The notes below the pieces were generated by a model, which was given only the letters and a program-made list of their open reading frames with translations, ran no database searches and was not told the DNA's origin. A DNA stretch of 64,000 nucleotides from Maridesulfovibrio sp. (lineage in GTDB: Bacteria; Desulfobacterota; Desulfovibrionia; Desulfovibrionales; Desulfovibrionaceae): assembly GCF_963678865.1 (NCBI RefSeq), contig NZ_OY787459.1:2570501-2634500 (forward strand). Direction: 5' to 3'. The stretch's first letter is position 1; every line of letters begins with the position of its first letter. Both the position numbers and the translations under genes were made by a program. Of this stretch, positions 9,243 to 18,205 are shown one piece after another.

Positions 9243-10200
9243 TTTCAGCTCCCTGCGGAGGATTCAAAACCTGCCATGGACGTTCGCGCAAAGACCGGGC
9301 CAGACGGTTCATTTCGCGGGAAAGACGATTGATATTCACCAGTATTATTTCCAGCTCTTCCTGATCGTATTCCACATTGCGGCGCAGGTCGACGGTCAAT
9401 CCTTCTATGCCGTCCACCGCCCGGGAGACATCTGACCCTACATCGCCCAATGTAGCACTCATGTCTCCCTGCAATGTTGCGATAGCTGTTTCGACCTTCT
9501 GGAGGGTATCAGTCAGCTCAGCAGTGAGAGCGGTTATATTTTTCGAACCGTTGTTCATGGCCCCTGCACCGGAACGCGCCAGATTTTTCCATTCATCACG
9601 AAAAGAGACCAGAGTAGCATTGGTTTCCGCAAGCACCTCAGGAGCCATTTTCAAACTTTTTCCGATATTTGACATATTCTCAGTCGAAAAAAGCATCTCA
9701 AAGGCATTTACGGCCCTTTCCAGCTGTGGAGTCAATGCGGCTACGGATTTACCCATTTCTGCAGCGACTTCGTTCATACTCATAATCACTGCCGAGGGTA
9801 TGGAATCACCATCTGATAATTTATTTCCGGCATCGCCACGCAACTCCAAAAGAATATAGTTGTCACCAACCAGACCTTTCTGGGTGACCATGGCCACTGT
9901 GCCTCTGTACAGGGGAAAATCGCGGTCCACATTAATGACCACGGAAATACGGCCGGGGTTATCAGTATCCACAGTAATGGAATCCACCTTGCCCACGCTT
10001 AAGCCCGCATATTTAACCGGACGTCCGGGAGTCAAATCCTTAACATTGCGAAAAAGGATTTTGTACTGCGAGTAATCTGAAAAAAAATCATGACCGCCAA
10101 GAAAGACAATAAACAGCCCGAGCACGGTCAGCCCTGCAAGGGCGGCCACTGCGGCCTTGATAATATCGGCAGCAGAACTGCGCGAATTGAGTACCATCAC
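9232..10200 (-). CDS. mlaD: MCE-domain protein (MlaD family)
   Basis: The 322-residue protein is anchored by one N-terminal membrane segment (about residues 14-34). Next comes an MCE domain (YKILFRNVKDLTPGRPVKY then AGLSVGKVDSI, about 42-120) and a long helical C-terminus (about 130-300) rich in heptad-like spacing. MCE proteins form rings that bind lipids and bridge the periplasm. It is longer than E. coli MlaD (about 183), as in the single-MCE proteins that carry helical tails. Tight spacing with the ATPase and permease genes marks an MCE importer or exporter of phospholipid; direction is not decided by sequence. Confidence 0.9.
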   Translation of the reverse strand: MMVLNSRSSAADIIKAAVAALAGLTVLGLFIVFLGGHDFFSDYSQYKILFRNVKDLTPGRPVKYAGLSVGKVDSITVDTDNPGRISVVINVDRDFPLYRGTVAMVTQKGLVGDNYILLELRGDAGNKLSDGDSIPSAVIMSMNEVAAEMGKSVAALTPQLERAVNAFEMLFSTENMSNIGKSLKMAPEVLAETNATLVSFRDEWKNLARSGAGAMNNGSKNITALTAELTDTLQKVETAIATLQGDMSATLGDVGSDVSRAVDGIEGLTVDLRRNVEYDQEELEIILVNINRLSREMNRLARSLRERPWQVLNPPQGAENDQ

Positions 10201-10213
10201 ATATCTCCCGTAA

Positions 10214-11017
10214 TCAGAACCGGCTTCGGAATTTCACTGCCCGTGCCATACCGGGGTCAATCTCCGTTGGCCTGCGCTCCAGAAAGTCGATTATATATTC
10301 ATCTTCGGACTGCTGCAGCCCCGCAATATCGCCCTGATAAAGGCAACAGCCTTTGTGCAGAACCACAACATGGTCGGCAATATTAAACAGGCTGTCGAGG
10401 TCATGGGTAACTACCACTGTAGTAACATTAAAAGTTTCTTTAAGTTTAAGGATCAGCTGGTCAAGATCTGCAGCGGTGATAGGGTCCAGACCGGAGGAGG
10501 GCTCATCGCAAAGCAGGGTTGTAGGGTCCATGACCATCGCCCTTGCCAGCCCGGCCCGTTTTCGCATGCCCCCTGAAAGCTGGTTGGGAAAGTAATGCAT
10601 ATAATCACCCAGCCCGACCATGCGCAGCTTCATCAGGACGACTTCCTCAATTATCGAGTCCGGCAACTCGGTGTGCTCCTGCATGGGCAAAGCCACATTT
10701 TCACCCAGAGTCAACGAACCGAGCATGGCTCCATCCTGAAAAAGGACTCCCATGCGGGTCCTGATCTGCTTGTATTCATCACCGCTGTCCAGAGCAGTCA
10801 GATTGGTGTCTCCCAAAAAAATTTCACCGGAAACAGGAGTATTCAGCCCAAGGATATGACGCAAAAGTGTAGATTTACCGCACCCGGAACCGCCCAGAAT
10901 GACGCTGATCTTACCTGCAGGAAGCACGGCATTAAGATCCTTCATAAGAACTTTGCCCGGATAACCGAGGCTCAAATTCTTAAGCGTAATGTCCTGTGCA
11001 ATCCTTGATAATTTCAT
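10214..11017 (-). CDS. mlaF: ABC transporter ATP-binding protein (MlaF family)
   Basis: Cytoplasmic ATPase that powers the MCE lipid transporter. The 267 residues show Walker A GGSGCGKST at about 42-50, the Q-loop region MGVLFQDGAMLGSLT, the signature LSGGMRKR and Walker B LLCDEPSSGLDP. The last segment keeps the MlaF-like specificity of this clade (GAMLGSLTLGENVALPM). It starts six bases after the mlaE stop and ends 13 bases before mlaD, so the three are one transcription unit. Confidence 0.93.
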   Translation of the reverse strand: MKLSRIAQDITLKNLSLGYPGKVLMKDLNAVLPAGKISVILGGSGCGKSTLLRHILGLNTPVSGEIFLGDTNLTALDSGDEYKQIRTRMGVLFQDGAMLGSLTLGENVALPMQEHTELPDSIIEEVVLMKLRMVGLGDYMHYFPNQLSGGMRKRAGLARAMVMDPTTLLCDEPSSGLDPITAADLDQLILKLKETFNVTTVVVTHDLDSLFNIADHVVVLHKGCCLYQGDIAGLQQSEDEYIIDFLERRPTEIDPGMARAVKFRSRF

Positions 11018-11023
11018 GATCTT

Positions 11024-11782
11024 CTACCGGAATAGGAAATTTAGTGCCGTAAAAAACAAGTCCAGCAATATTATCATAAATATAGAAATAACGACAGAAT
11101 TGGTTGTCTTGCGGCCTACATCGGCAGCTCCTTCACGGGCAAGAAATCCCTGCCAGCAACCGATTATGGTGATCGCCACGGCAAAGCCTCCGGCCTTGAC
11201 CAGACCGGCAAGTACGTCGTGAAGTTTAAGAAATTCAACGGAATTATTGAAATAGGTGACTTTGTTGATTCCGAGGGCAATGGCGGAAAAGGCCCCACCG
11301 GAAAAGATGCCCACAAAATCGGCCCAGACTGTAAGGCAGGGGACCATGATCAACATGGCGATCATCTTGGGAACGACAAGAAACCGAACCGGCTCTATGC
11401 CCATAACTTCGAGGGCGTCAATCTCCTCGGAGATCTGCATGGTTGCAATTTCAGCGGTAAAAGCTGCTCCAGAACGCCCGGTAACGATAATGGCGGTGAG
11501 TAACGGGCCCAGCTCACGAATAATGGTTACCCCTACCAGATTTGCGACGTAACTGATGGCCCCGACTTTTTCCAGCTGTTGCGCAGACTGCAGAGCAAGG
11601 ATGATCCCCGTACAAGCGGAGATAACACTGACAATGGGAATGGAGTCCGCACCGACTGCTGCGAGGTCACGCAGGAGTCTTTTGCGGTAAAATGATTTTT
11701 TCTTTCCGGGCTTAAAACGGAGGCAGCCAAGAAGTCTGGAAACCATCCATGTGAGAACCTGCAATCCATTCATTCCCGACAA
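11024..11782 (-). CDS. mlaE: ABC transporter permease (MlaE family)
   Basis: The 252-residue inner-membrane permease carries the diagnostic MlaE stretch SGAAFTAEIATMQISEEIDALEVMGIEPVRFLVVPK (about residues 105-140, quoted in parts: SGAAFTAEIATM, EEIDALEVMGIEP). About five hydrophobic segments follow. It forms the membrane channel with MlaF and hands lipid to the MCE ring. It lies 30 bases after the STAS gene, so the STAS protein is in position to act as its MlaB-type partner. Confidence 0.93.
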   Translation of the reverse strand: MSGMNGLQVLTWMVSRLLGCLRFKPGKKKSFYRKRLLRDLAAVGADSIPIVSVISACTGIILALQSAQQLEKVGAISYVANLVGVTIIRELGPLLTAIIVTGRSGAAFTAEIATMQISEEIDALEVMGIEPVRFLVVPKMIAMLIMVPCLTVWADFVGIFSGGAFSAIALGINKVTYFNNSVEFLKLHDVLAGLVKAGGFAVAITIIGCWQGFLAREGAADVGRKTTNSVVISIFMIILLDLFFTALNFLFR

Positions 11783-11812
11783 CTCCCTTTACAGCCCGTC
11801 CCGAAACCAGAT

Positions 11813-12121
11813 TTAGACTAGACCGAACAAAGGCTTGACCTGCGTTAGATTTAATAATCTGTCCACCTGATCCGTGACCGCAATGATCTTCACTGTCCGG
11901 TTGTCCTTAACCAGTATCCTGCGCAATTCAATCAATGAAGCAAGACCTGAGCTGTCCAGATAATCCAGCTCGGAAAGATCCACCAGAACTTCGCCGGAAG
12001 TCTGCTTTACAAAGTTATGCATTTTATCCCTGAGTTCGGGTGTCCCGGTAAAATCAACTTCACCGCTGATCTTGATCAGGCCCTCGTCTACCAGGGATTC
12101 GATTTTCCAGCCTGCACTCAT
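11813..12121 (-). CDS. STAS-domain protein (MlaB-like or anti-anti-sigma type)
   Basis: A 102-residue single STAS domain. The loop DLSELDYLDSSGLASLIELRR (about residues 48-68, core LDYLDSSGLAS) has the serine that SpoIIAA/RsbV-type proteins have phosphorylated. In E. coli the Mla complex includes MlaB, also a lone STAS protein that binds MlaF. Here the gene is directly between mlaE and a GAF-SpoIIE phosphatase, so it may be either a Mla subunit, a phospho-switch, or both. No RsbW-type kinase is seen in the window. Confidence 0.88.
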   Translation of the reverse strand: MSAGWKIESLVDEGLIKISGEVDFTGTPELRDKMHNFVKQTSGEVLVDLSELDYLDSSGLASLIELRRILVKDNRTVKIIAVTDQVDRLLNLTQVKPLFGLV

Positions 12122-12159
12122 AAAATATCTCCTTAAAAAAACACCTGCACAGCCCGGTC

Positions 12160-13419
12160 TCAGGCCCTATATATTTCAACCACGGTCGTATCATCATTTG
12201 GAGGGGTCTCCCCTCTCCAATCAGCAACAGCCTTAAGCAAAAACTGTCCGGCGTGCGGAACGCCGCCCTTCCTGAGGACCTCTTCCATACGCTCTTCCCC
12301 GAAAAACTCACCTTCTACATCTCTTGCTTCATCAACACCATCTGAAATTATGACCAGAGACTGCCCCTTTTCAAGCAGAATCTCACTGGTCCCGAAATCC
12401 CCATCCTCAAGGATGCCCAGCGGCAACCCGAAGGTTTTCTCAATTGGGTCGGCCTTCCCTTCTGAGACCAGCAAAGGCGGCGGATGTCCGGCCATAGCAT
12501 ATTCGCATCTGCCGCTCTCAGGGGAATAACGCAGTAGAGCCATGGTAGCAAAAACTTCACCGTTCATGAATTCAAATGCCCCGGCATTAACAGCCTTTAG
12601 CATCTCACCGGGAATTCTTTCATTCAAGGCCTCAGACCTGATTCTGGTCCACAAAGCGGACATGATCAGCGCTGCGGGCAAGCCTTTACCGGAAACGTCT
12701 GCGACATAAATATACCAACTTCCGTCAGAATTAGGTATAAAATCGTAAAGATCACCGCCAACAAACTGAGCCGGTACTGAACTGCCCCATATCAAATTGC
12801 CGCCTTCCAGTTTTGGCTGGCGGGGATTAAACTGCTTCTGGATACGAGAGGCTGCTTCCAGCTGGGTTTCAAACCTCTGCTGGTTAAGACGCTGCAGCAT
12901 CAGTTCTGAGCGGACCAGTGCAACACCGGCCAGATGACCGAAGCTTTCGAGAAGTTCCTCGTCTTCCCGCCCGAAGCACTCTTTATCTTCCGAGTTAAGA
13001 ACCTGCACTACGCCCAGCAGTTCATCCTGATGGATAATCGGGGTGCACAGGATGCATCTGGTCTTAAAACCGGTTTTTTTATCCGCTTCTTTAGAAAAGC
13101 GGTCATCATTCTGGGCGTCGACGACGTTCAGGGCTTCGCGATGCTCCGCCACCCATCCGGCAATGCCCTTCCCCATGGGCAATTCAAATCCGGTTTTCAA
13201 ATTTTTCATGGCCTTTTCACCAAGCACGTCATTCATGGCCCATGCAAAATTGAGAACATTCTTTTCTTTGTTGTAAAGCAGAATCGAGGAAGCCTCAGCC
13301 CCGGTCACATCCTGCGCCAACCTCAAAAGCTGGGGCAGCAGATCAACCAAGGATTCAATATTAGCCAAAACCTGATTGGCCTGAATCAATTTCTTCAACC
13401 TGTTAGCCTGATTATTCAA
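12160..13419 (-). CDS. GAF-domain PP2C-type (SpoIIE/RsbU) serine phosphatase
   Basis: The 419-residue protein has an N-terminal GAF sensor domain (about residues 20-165; GFELPMGKGIAGWVAEH) and a C-terminal PP2C_SIG phosphatase. Metal-binding motifs are GGDLYDFI, VADVSGKGLPAALIMS, GHPPPLLV and ISDGVDEARD. Enzymes of this type dephosphorylate STAS proteins. The STAS gene starts 38 bases downstream, which makes it the obvious substrate. No membrane segment is seen, so it should be cytoplasmic, sensing a small ligand or redox state through GAF. It heads the Mla-type operon. Confidence 0.92.
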   Translation of the reverse strand: MNNQANRLKKLIQANQVLANIESLVDLLPQLLRLAQDVTGAEASSILLYNKEKNVLNFAWAMNDVLGEKAMKNLKTGFELPMGKGIAGWVAEHREALNVVDAQNDDRFSKEADKKTGFKTRCILCTPIIHQDELLGVVQVLNSEDKECFGREDEELLESFGHLAGVALVRSELMLQRLNQQRFETQLEAASRIQKQFNPRQPKLEGGNLIWGSSVPAQFVGGDLYDFIPNSDGSWYIYVADVSGKGLPAALIMSALWTRIRSEALNERIPGEMLKAVNAGAFEFMNGEVFATMALLRYSPESGRCEYAMAGHPPPLLVSEGKADPIEKTFGLPLGILEDGDFGTSEILLEKGQSLVIISDGVDEARDVEGEFFGEERMEEVLRKGGVPHAGQFLLKAVADWRGETPPNDDTTVVEIYRA

Positions 13420-13504
13420 AATCCCCCCCGATTCAACAGCTGTACAAATATATTCTGACGAGACAGTGTACTCTATTTGAATATATTTAGGAATTATTCA
13501 AATA

Positions 13505-14515
13505 TTATTCGCTCCAGACATTCACTTCCGGCTTGGGCCAGTTACGCACCGCTTCGGCAAGTTCTTCAACTGAAGCTGTGGCAGCGCCCACCTGACCGAC
13601 GACAATCCCGGCTGCGTAGTTTGCAAGAACCGCTGAAGTAAGCGGATCCAGTCCGGCAGCAAGGCCCAGCCCCAGAGCGGCGATAACTGTATCACCTGCT
13701 CCGGTTACATCGAAAACCTTGCGCGCAAAAGTAGGCACATGCTTGACCACATCCCTTGATTCAAAAAGAGCCATACCTTCACCACCAAGGGTGATCAACA
13801 GATGGGTGGGATCAATGCGATCAAACAACCTGCGTCCTGCTTCAAGAACATCTTCTCTGGTCTTGACCTGCATATTGGCTCCCTCCCCTGCTTCCTTTGC
13901 ATTCGGAGTGAGCATGGATACCGATTTATAGCGGTCGTAATTAACAGTTTTGGGGTCAACCAGAATATGAGGCTTATGCTTCTTTTTTTCCAGCAATTTC
14001 CAGAACCGCTCAAAAAAAGATTGCGATAACAATCCTTTTCCATAGTCGGAGAGAATCACAACATTATAATCGCAGATCTCTCTCTCCAAGAAGGCAAACA
14101 ATTGATCCATGAGGGAATCAGCAAAATCAACAGTCTTTTCCCTGTCAACGCGAACCATCTGCTGATTATGAGCCATGACCCTTGTTTTCTTGGTAGTCGG
14201 ACGGTCATCTGATTCATAAAGGGAACAGGGAATCCCCGATTCGATACAAAGTTTTTCAAAAACCTGCCCTTCGCCGTCATGCCCCACAAATCCTGTCAAG
14301 TGAGGTTCTCCACCCAGAGCGGAAATATTGCGGGCGACGTTTCCGGCTCCGCCGAGCAGATATTTTTCCTCGGTAACCTGCACAACAGGGACCGGTGCTT
14401 CAGGAGAAATTCGTTCAACCAAACCGATCACATAATGATCAAGCATCACATCGCCGATGATCAGCACCTTACGGTCTTTAAGTTTTGGAAGAACATTTAA
14501 AATCTTATTATCCAT
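13505..14515 (-). CDS. rfaE1: D-glycero-beta-D-manno-heptose-7-phosphate kinase (RfaE domain I)
   Basis: Makes heptose-1,7-bisphosphate for ADP-heptose, the inner-core LPS precursor. The 336 residues form a PfkB-type sugar kinase: GDVMLDHYVIGLVERISPEAP near the N-terminus, GGAGNVARNISALGG at about 55-69, and the anion-hole/catalytic DVTGAGDTVIAALGLGLAAG near 265. E. coli HldE fuses this kinase to an adenylyltransferase; here the second domain is absent, so another gene should supply it. It lies 85 bases upstream of the phosphatase gene on the same strand. Confidence 0.92.
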   Translation of the reverse strand: MDNKILNVLPKLKDRKVLIIGDVMLDHYVIGLVERISPEAPVPVVQVTEEKYLLGGAGNVARNISALGGEPHLTGFVGHDGEGQVFEKLCIESGIPCSLYESDDRPTTKKTRVMAHNQQMVRVDREKTVDFADSLMDQLFAFLEREICDYNVVILSDYGKGLLSQSFFERFWKLLEKKKHKPHILVDPKTVNYDRYKSVSMLTPNAKEAGEGANMQVKTREDVLEAGRRLFDRIDPTHLLITLGGEGMALFESRDVVKHVPTFARKVFDVTGAGDTVIAALGLGLAAGLDPLTSAVLANYAAGIVVGQVGAATASVEELAEAVRNWPKPEVNVWSE

Positions 14516-14603
14516 TAAACTTATCCCTTATCATGAGCGTATCCAAGCTGGATAGGTATACAAAGACATACTATAGCCCTGAGTTACAATGATCTGCAAT
14601 CAA

Positions 14604-15530
14604 TTATGAACGCAGTTCAAGTATCGCCACCAGACGCTCAAGCTCTTCCGGGTTTGCATAGGAGATGGTCAACTTGCCCTTACTCTGGGAACCGCTGAAA
14701 CTGACCCTGGTTTCCAAAGCTGATTCCAAACGTCCTTTTATGCGCTCAAGATTTTCATCAACTTTTTTAGGTTCTTTTTTCTTTTTTCCGGAGGTTTTGG
14801 GTTTGGCAACAACATCCCCTTCCGGCAGTTCGCCATGCTCTTTAAAATATGTAGCTGCGCCTTCACACTGACGCACCGACATGCCGCTGCTCATCAACCT
14901 GTCAAACAACTCATCGCGAGCCCCATCATCAGAAACAGCCATAAGAGCGCGTCCATGACCGGCTGAAATCTTACCGTTACCAATGGCGTCCTGCACGGGT
15001 TCGGAAAGAGTCAACAAACGCATGGAATTTGATAACGCAGATCTGCTTTTGCCAACCTGACCGGCCAACTGCTCCTGACTGAGTCCGAACTTGGTGATCA
15101 ATTCCTGATACCCCTTGGCTTCTTCAATGGGGTTCAAATCTTCTCGCTGCAGGTTCTCGATCAAAGCAATGGCCATGCTTTCAAGATCGGTCATTTCCCG
15201 GACCAAAGCAGGTATTTCTCCAAGCCCGGCCAGCTTGGATGCACGTAAACGCCGCTCACCTGCAACAAGCTCAAAACGATCTCTACGCCCCGGAACAGGA
15301 CGTACCAAAATAGGCTGCAGCACACCCTTGGCGCGAATGGACTCGGAAAGGTCTTTTAAAGCCTCGGGAGAAAATTCCTTGCGCGGCTGATTAGGGTTGG
15401 CAACAACCATATCAATATCGATTTGACGGGCATCAATTGAAGCCTCAGAAACCGACTTTTCATCTACACCTTTGCCGCCTCCCAGAAGGGCATCAAGTCC
15501 CCTTCCTAAACCGCCAGTGACACCTGCCAT
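14604..15530 (-). CDS. parB: Chromosome-partitioning protein ParB
   Basis: The 308-residue protein has the ParB/Noc order. An N-terminal linker (GLGRGLDALLGGG) is followed by the CTPase/ParB box (PNQPRKEFSPEALKDLSESI, VAGERRLRASKLAG). Then comes an HTH (LSQEQLAGQVGKSRSALSNSMRLL) that reads parS, a lysine-rich linker (SGKKKKEPKK) and a C-terminal dimerisation part. It loads at parS and spreads for chromosome segregation with ParA. parA is 600 bases away with a plus-strand gene between them, and a matching parS lies upstream of parA. A hairpin sits in its 5' leader (15551-15572). Confidence 0.95.
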   Translation of the reverse strand: MAGVTGGLGRGLDALLGGGKGVDEKSVSEASIDARQIDIDMVVANPNQPRKEFSPEALKDLSESIRAKGVLQPILVRPVPGRRDRFELVAGERRLRASKLAGLGEIPALVREMTDLESMAIALIENLQREDLNPIEEAKGYQELITKFGLSQEQLAGQVGKSRSALSNSMRLLTLSEPVQDAIGNGKISAGHGRALMAVSDDGARDELFDRLMSSGMSVRQCEGAATYFKEHGELPEGDVVAKPKTSGKKKKEPKKVDENLERIKGRLESALETRVSFSGSQSKGKLTISYANPEELERLVAILELRS

Positions 15531-15550
15531 GGATTTTCTCCTTATTTTTA

Positions 15551-15572
15551 CAGAACCGCAAAAACGGTTCTG
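15551..15572 (-). promoter_or_regulatory. Inverted repeat in the parB leader
   Basis: CAGAACCG (15551-15558) and CGGTTCTG (15565-15572) are perfect inverted arms with a six-base loop. The repeat lies about 20 bases ahead of the parB start, next to its AAGGAG. It could be an operator or an mRNA hairpin affecting translation; the function is unknown. Confidence 0.5.
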
Positions 15573-15650
15573 ACAATATTTCCTTTGACTTGATCGAAAC
15601 CGTGATTATTGTATCCCGAGTTCATCAATAACAATAACGTCGGAGGCTAC

Positions 15651-16076
15651 ATGTCTAAACACGATGATAATCTTACAGAACTTTTCGACAAAAACGGCAA
15701 CCTGATTGGTGCCCTGCTTACTGCTGACCTTTGGGCAAAAGTAAAACCCATGATCAAGGATTTGCTTCCTAAAGAAGCTCCTCAGGAACGTCCTGAGCCT
15801 ATTGGAGAGTGGGAAACTCTAAAAGAGTATTGGGACTTCTCCTACCCGGTAGATACTGATGTACATTGCGAGCTTTGCGGAAGCAGGACCGAAGATTGGG
15901 AAAAAGATGATCCCCGCAAATTCAGGCTTATGTCCTGCAACCTTGGGGGCCTGGTCTCATTTAAATGTACCCAGTGCAATGCACGCATTGTAAAAAAACA
16001 TTTCAAAGACAAAATTAAAGTTGAGTGTACTCCCTACATTGAGGAAAAGAATACGAACTTAGAAGCTCGTTATTAA
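15651..16076 (+). CDS. Hypothetical zinc-ribbon protein between parB and parA
   Basis: Start at 15651 is supported by CGGAGG ahead of ATG. The 141-residue protein has two parts: a helical N-terminus (LTELFDKNGNLIGALLTADLW) and a C-terminal half with CELC at about 77-80 and CTQC near 113-116, plausible zinc ligands. I do not recognise a family. It is plus strand, opposite to parB and parA, with its own terminator. That leaves the two par genes non-contiguous, an arrangement worth noting because parAB are usually adjacent. Confidence 0.75.
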   Translation: MSKHDDNLTELFDKNGNLIGALLTADLWAKVKPMIKDLLPKEAPQERPEPIGEWETLKEYWDFSYPVDTDVHCELCGSRTEDWEKDDPRKFRLMSCNLGGLVSFKCTQCNARIVKKHFKDKIKVECTPYIEEKNTNLEARY

Positions 16077-16099
16077 TTCCCCTCTCCTGATTTCCACAC

Positions 16100-16129
16100 T
16101 GAAAGCCGACATCTCTGTCGGCTTTTTTA
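16100..16129 (+). terminator. Intrinsic terminator
   Basis: AAAGCCGAC (16102-16110), a six-base loop and GTCGGCTTTT (16117-16126) are followed by more T. It ends the zinc-ribbon gene just before the facing parA stop. Confidence 0.9.
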
Positions 16130-16909
16130 TTATCCTTCCTGCTCTGCTTTATGCCGCTTGACCACTTCCTGAGCCAGACTCAAATAAGCCAGAGCGCCAT
16201 TGGATTTAGCATCATAGGAGATCGCAGGCTTACCAAAACTTGGAGCCTCGGAAAGACGTACATTTCGCGGAACAATAGTCTCGAACAGACTGTCCGGAAA
16301 AGCCTTACGCACTTCATTTTTTACCTGTCGGGCAAGTCTATTGCGTTTATCGTACATGGTCAGAACTACACCCAAGACCGTAAGCTCAGGATTCAGCCTT
16401 TTCTTGACCAGTTCGTAAGTCATCAGCAACTGAGCCACTCCCTCAAGAGCATAGTATTCTGTCTGGAGCGGAACCAGCAGTTCTTTCGCTGCACAAAGAG
16501 CGTTTACAGTCAGCAGACCAAGTGACGGAGGACAGTCAAAAATAATATAATCGAACTCATCATCAACTGTTTCCACTAGATCTTTAATATAATATTCCCT
16601 TCCCATCTTATCAATAAGCTCAATCTCTGCACCCACCAAATCCTGGCTGGCCGGCATAAGCGAAAGATAGGGAATGTCTGTTTGATATATTGCTTCCCGG
16701 GATCTTTCCGGCTCAAACAACACAGAGTAAATATTTTCTCTGGAATCACCGGGATAAAATCCAAGTCCGCTTGAACCGTTTCCCTGCGGGTCGCAGTCAA
16801 CAAGCAGAACCTTTTTTTCCATTACTGCCAGGGAAGCTGAAAGATTGATGGAGGTAGTTGTTTTCCCTACTCCACCCTTCTGGTTGGCTACTACAATTCT
16901 TTTTGCCAC
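16130..16909 (-). CDS. parA: Chromosome-partitioning ATPase ParA/Soj
   Basis: The 259-residue deviant-Walker ATPase has KGGVGKTTTSINLSASLA at about residues 11-28, and the conserved IIFDCPPSLGLLTVNAL in the middle. It binds DNA non-specifically as an ATP dimer and is released by ParB to move origins apart. The N-terminus lacks the HTH of plasmid-type ParA, so it is the short chromosomal Soj type. A perfect parS lies 36 bases ahead of its start, as in many chromosomes where parS is inside or next to parAB. Confidence 0.96.
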   Translation of the reverse strand: MAKRIVVANQKGGVGKTTTSINLSASLAVMEKKVLLVDCDPQGNGSSGLGFYPGDSRENIYSVLFEPERSREAIYQTDIPYLSLMPASQDLVGAEIELIDKMGREYYIKDLVETVDDEFDYIIFDCPPSLGLLTVNALCAAKELLVPLQTEYYALEGVAQLLMTYELVKKRLNPELTVLGVVLTMYDKRNRLARQVKNEVRKAFPDSLFETIVPRNVRLSEAPSFGKPAISYDAKSNGALAYLSLAQEVVKRHKAEQEG

Positions 16910-16944
16910 TTGAAACCACCTTGTTCATGAGATTTCAATCTTCA

Positions 16945-16960
16945 TGTTTCACGTGAAACA
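16945..16960. other. parS centromere-like site 1
   Basis: The 16-mer TGTTTCACGTGAAACA is a perfect palindrome matching the known ParB-binding consensus. It is just upstream of parA. ParB is encoded 1.4 kb away. Confidence 0.93.
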
Positions 16961-17140
16961 TATCAATCGAGTTGACACAAAAACAACAGAGCCAAAGCTA
17001 GTCTGAAAAAAGTTTTAAATCAAGAAAAGTGACGCACAAAATGAATAGTTAAAAGCGGAATACAACTGTCAAAACACAATAAAAAAACAAATAAATAAAA
17101 TATTTCAGTAGACTAAAAAAACAGCAAATTATTAATGAAC

Positions 17141-17172
17141 AAAAAAAAAGACCGCTAAGAAAGCGGTCTTTT
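17141..17172 (-). terminator. Intrinsic terminator for the epimerase gene
   Basis: AGACCGCT and AGCGGTCT form the stem (17149-17170) around AAGAA. On the minus strand a long T-run follows. The AT-rich 16961-17140 stretch between parS and here shows no other feature. Confidence 0.9.
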
Positions 17173-17195
17173 AAAAAAGCATTCAGAACTACTAA

Positions 17196-18203
17196 CTATA
17201 CGTTGTAGTAATTTCTATACCACTCAACAAATTTGGCGATGCCTTCTTCTACTGTGGTTTCGGGCTTGAAATTAACATCCCGGACAAGATCATCCACATT
17301 AGCATAGGTTGAAGGAACATCACCCGCCTGCAACGGCATCATGTTCTTCTCGGCCTTCTTACCGATGCAATCTTCAAGAACTTCGATATAGCGCATCAGT
17401 TCGGTGGGCTGGTTGTTACCTATGTTATAAATACGGAAAGGAGCGGGGCTTGTTCCCGGATCGGGAGTATCTCCGGACCAATCAGTATTAGGGGCAGCAG
17501 TGTTCTTCATAACCCTTACCACACCTTCAACGATGTCATCAATAAAGGTAAAATCACGAAGCATCTTGCCGTGGTTGAAAACATTGATGGGCTTGTCTTC
17601 AAAGATGGCTTTAGTGAAAAGGAAAAGAGCCATATCAGGTCTGCCCCAAGGACCGTATACAGTAAAGAAACGCAGCCCGGTGGTGGGAATATTGAACAGA
17701 TGGCTGTAAGAATGTGCCATAAGTTCATTAGACTTTTTGGTAGCAGCATACATGCTTATAGGATGATCAACGTTATCGTGAACACTGAAAGGCATGTTGG
17801 TGTTAAGGCCATATACAGAACTGGAAGAAGCATAAACAAGATGCTCTACTCCGTTATGACGACATCCCTCGAGAATGTTCATGAAACCGACCACATTGGA
17901 ATCAATGTAGGCCTGAGGATTGATCAAGGAATAACGGACACCGGCCTGAGCAGCGAGGTTGACTACGTGAGTGAACTTTTCTTCAGCAAAAAGCTTTTCC
18001 ATGGCTTCACGGTCAGCCATATCCATATAAGCAAAAGTGAACTTTTCGTTATCCTCAATCTGCTTGAGGCGATTTTTTTTGACGTTTACGTCGTAGTAAT
18101 CATTAAGAATATCAAGGCCAACAACTTCGTGACCCTCAGAAAGAAGACGTTTGGAAAGATGGAAACCGATGAACCCGGCAGCTCCAGTAACTAGGACTTT
18201 CAT
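17196..18203 (-). CDS. NAD-dependent epimerase, UDP-glucuronate 4-epimerase-like
   Basis: The 335-residue short-chain dehydrogenase/epimerase has the NAD-binding [14 protein letters not shown] at about residues 7-20, the catalytic serine region YASSSSVYG, and Y-x3-K as [25 protein letters not shown] near the N-terminus and the overall length match UDP-glucuronate/UDP-glucose 4-epimerases used for surface polysaccharide. It converts a UDP-sugar at C4; the exact sugar is an inference from similarity. It lies two bases after the slipin gene stop, suggesting cotranscription. Confidence 0.9.
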   Translation of the reverse strand: MKVLVTGAAGFIGFHLSKRLLSEGHEVVGLDILNDYYDVNVKKNRLKQIEDNEKFTFAYMDMADREAMEKLFAEEKFTHVVNLAAQAGVRYSLINPQAYIDSNVVGFMNILEGCRHNGVEHLVYASSSSVYGLNTNMPFSVHDNVDHPISMYAATKKSNELMAHSYSHLFNIPTTGLRFFTVYGPWGRPDMALFLFTKAIFEDKPINVFNHGKMLRDFTFIDDIVEGVVRVMKNTAAPNTDWSGDTPDPGTSPAPFRIYNIGNNQPTELMRYIEVLEDCIGKKAEKNMMPLQAGDVPSTYANVDDLVRDVNFKPETTVEEGIAKFVEWYRNYYNV

Positions 18204-18205
18204 TA

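Noticed and set aside
16910-17140. Replication origin next to parS
   Set aside because: AT-rich, but I see no cluster of DnaA boxes (TTATCCACA) and no dnaA or gidA nearby; parS alone only suggests proximity.
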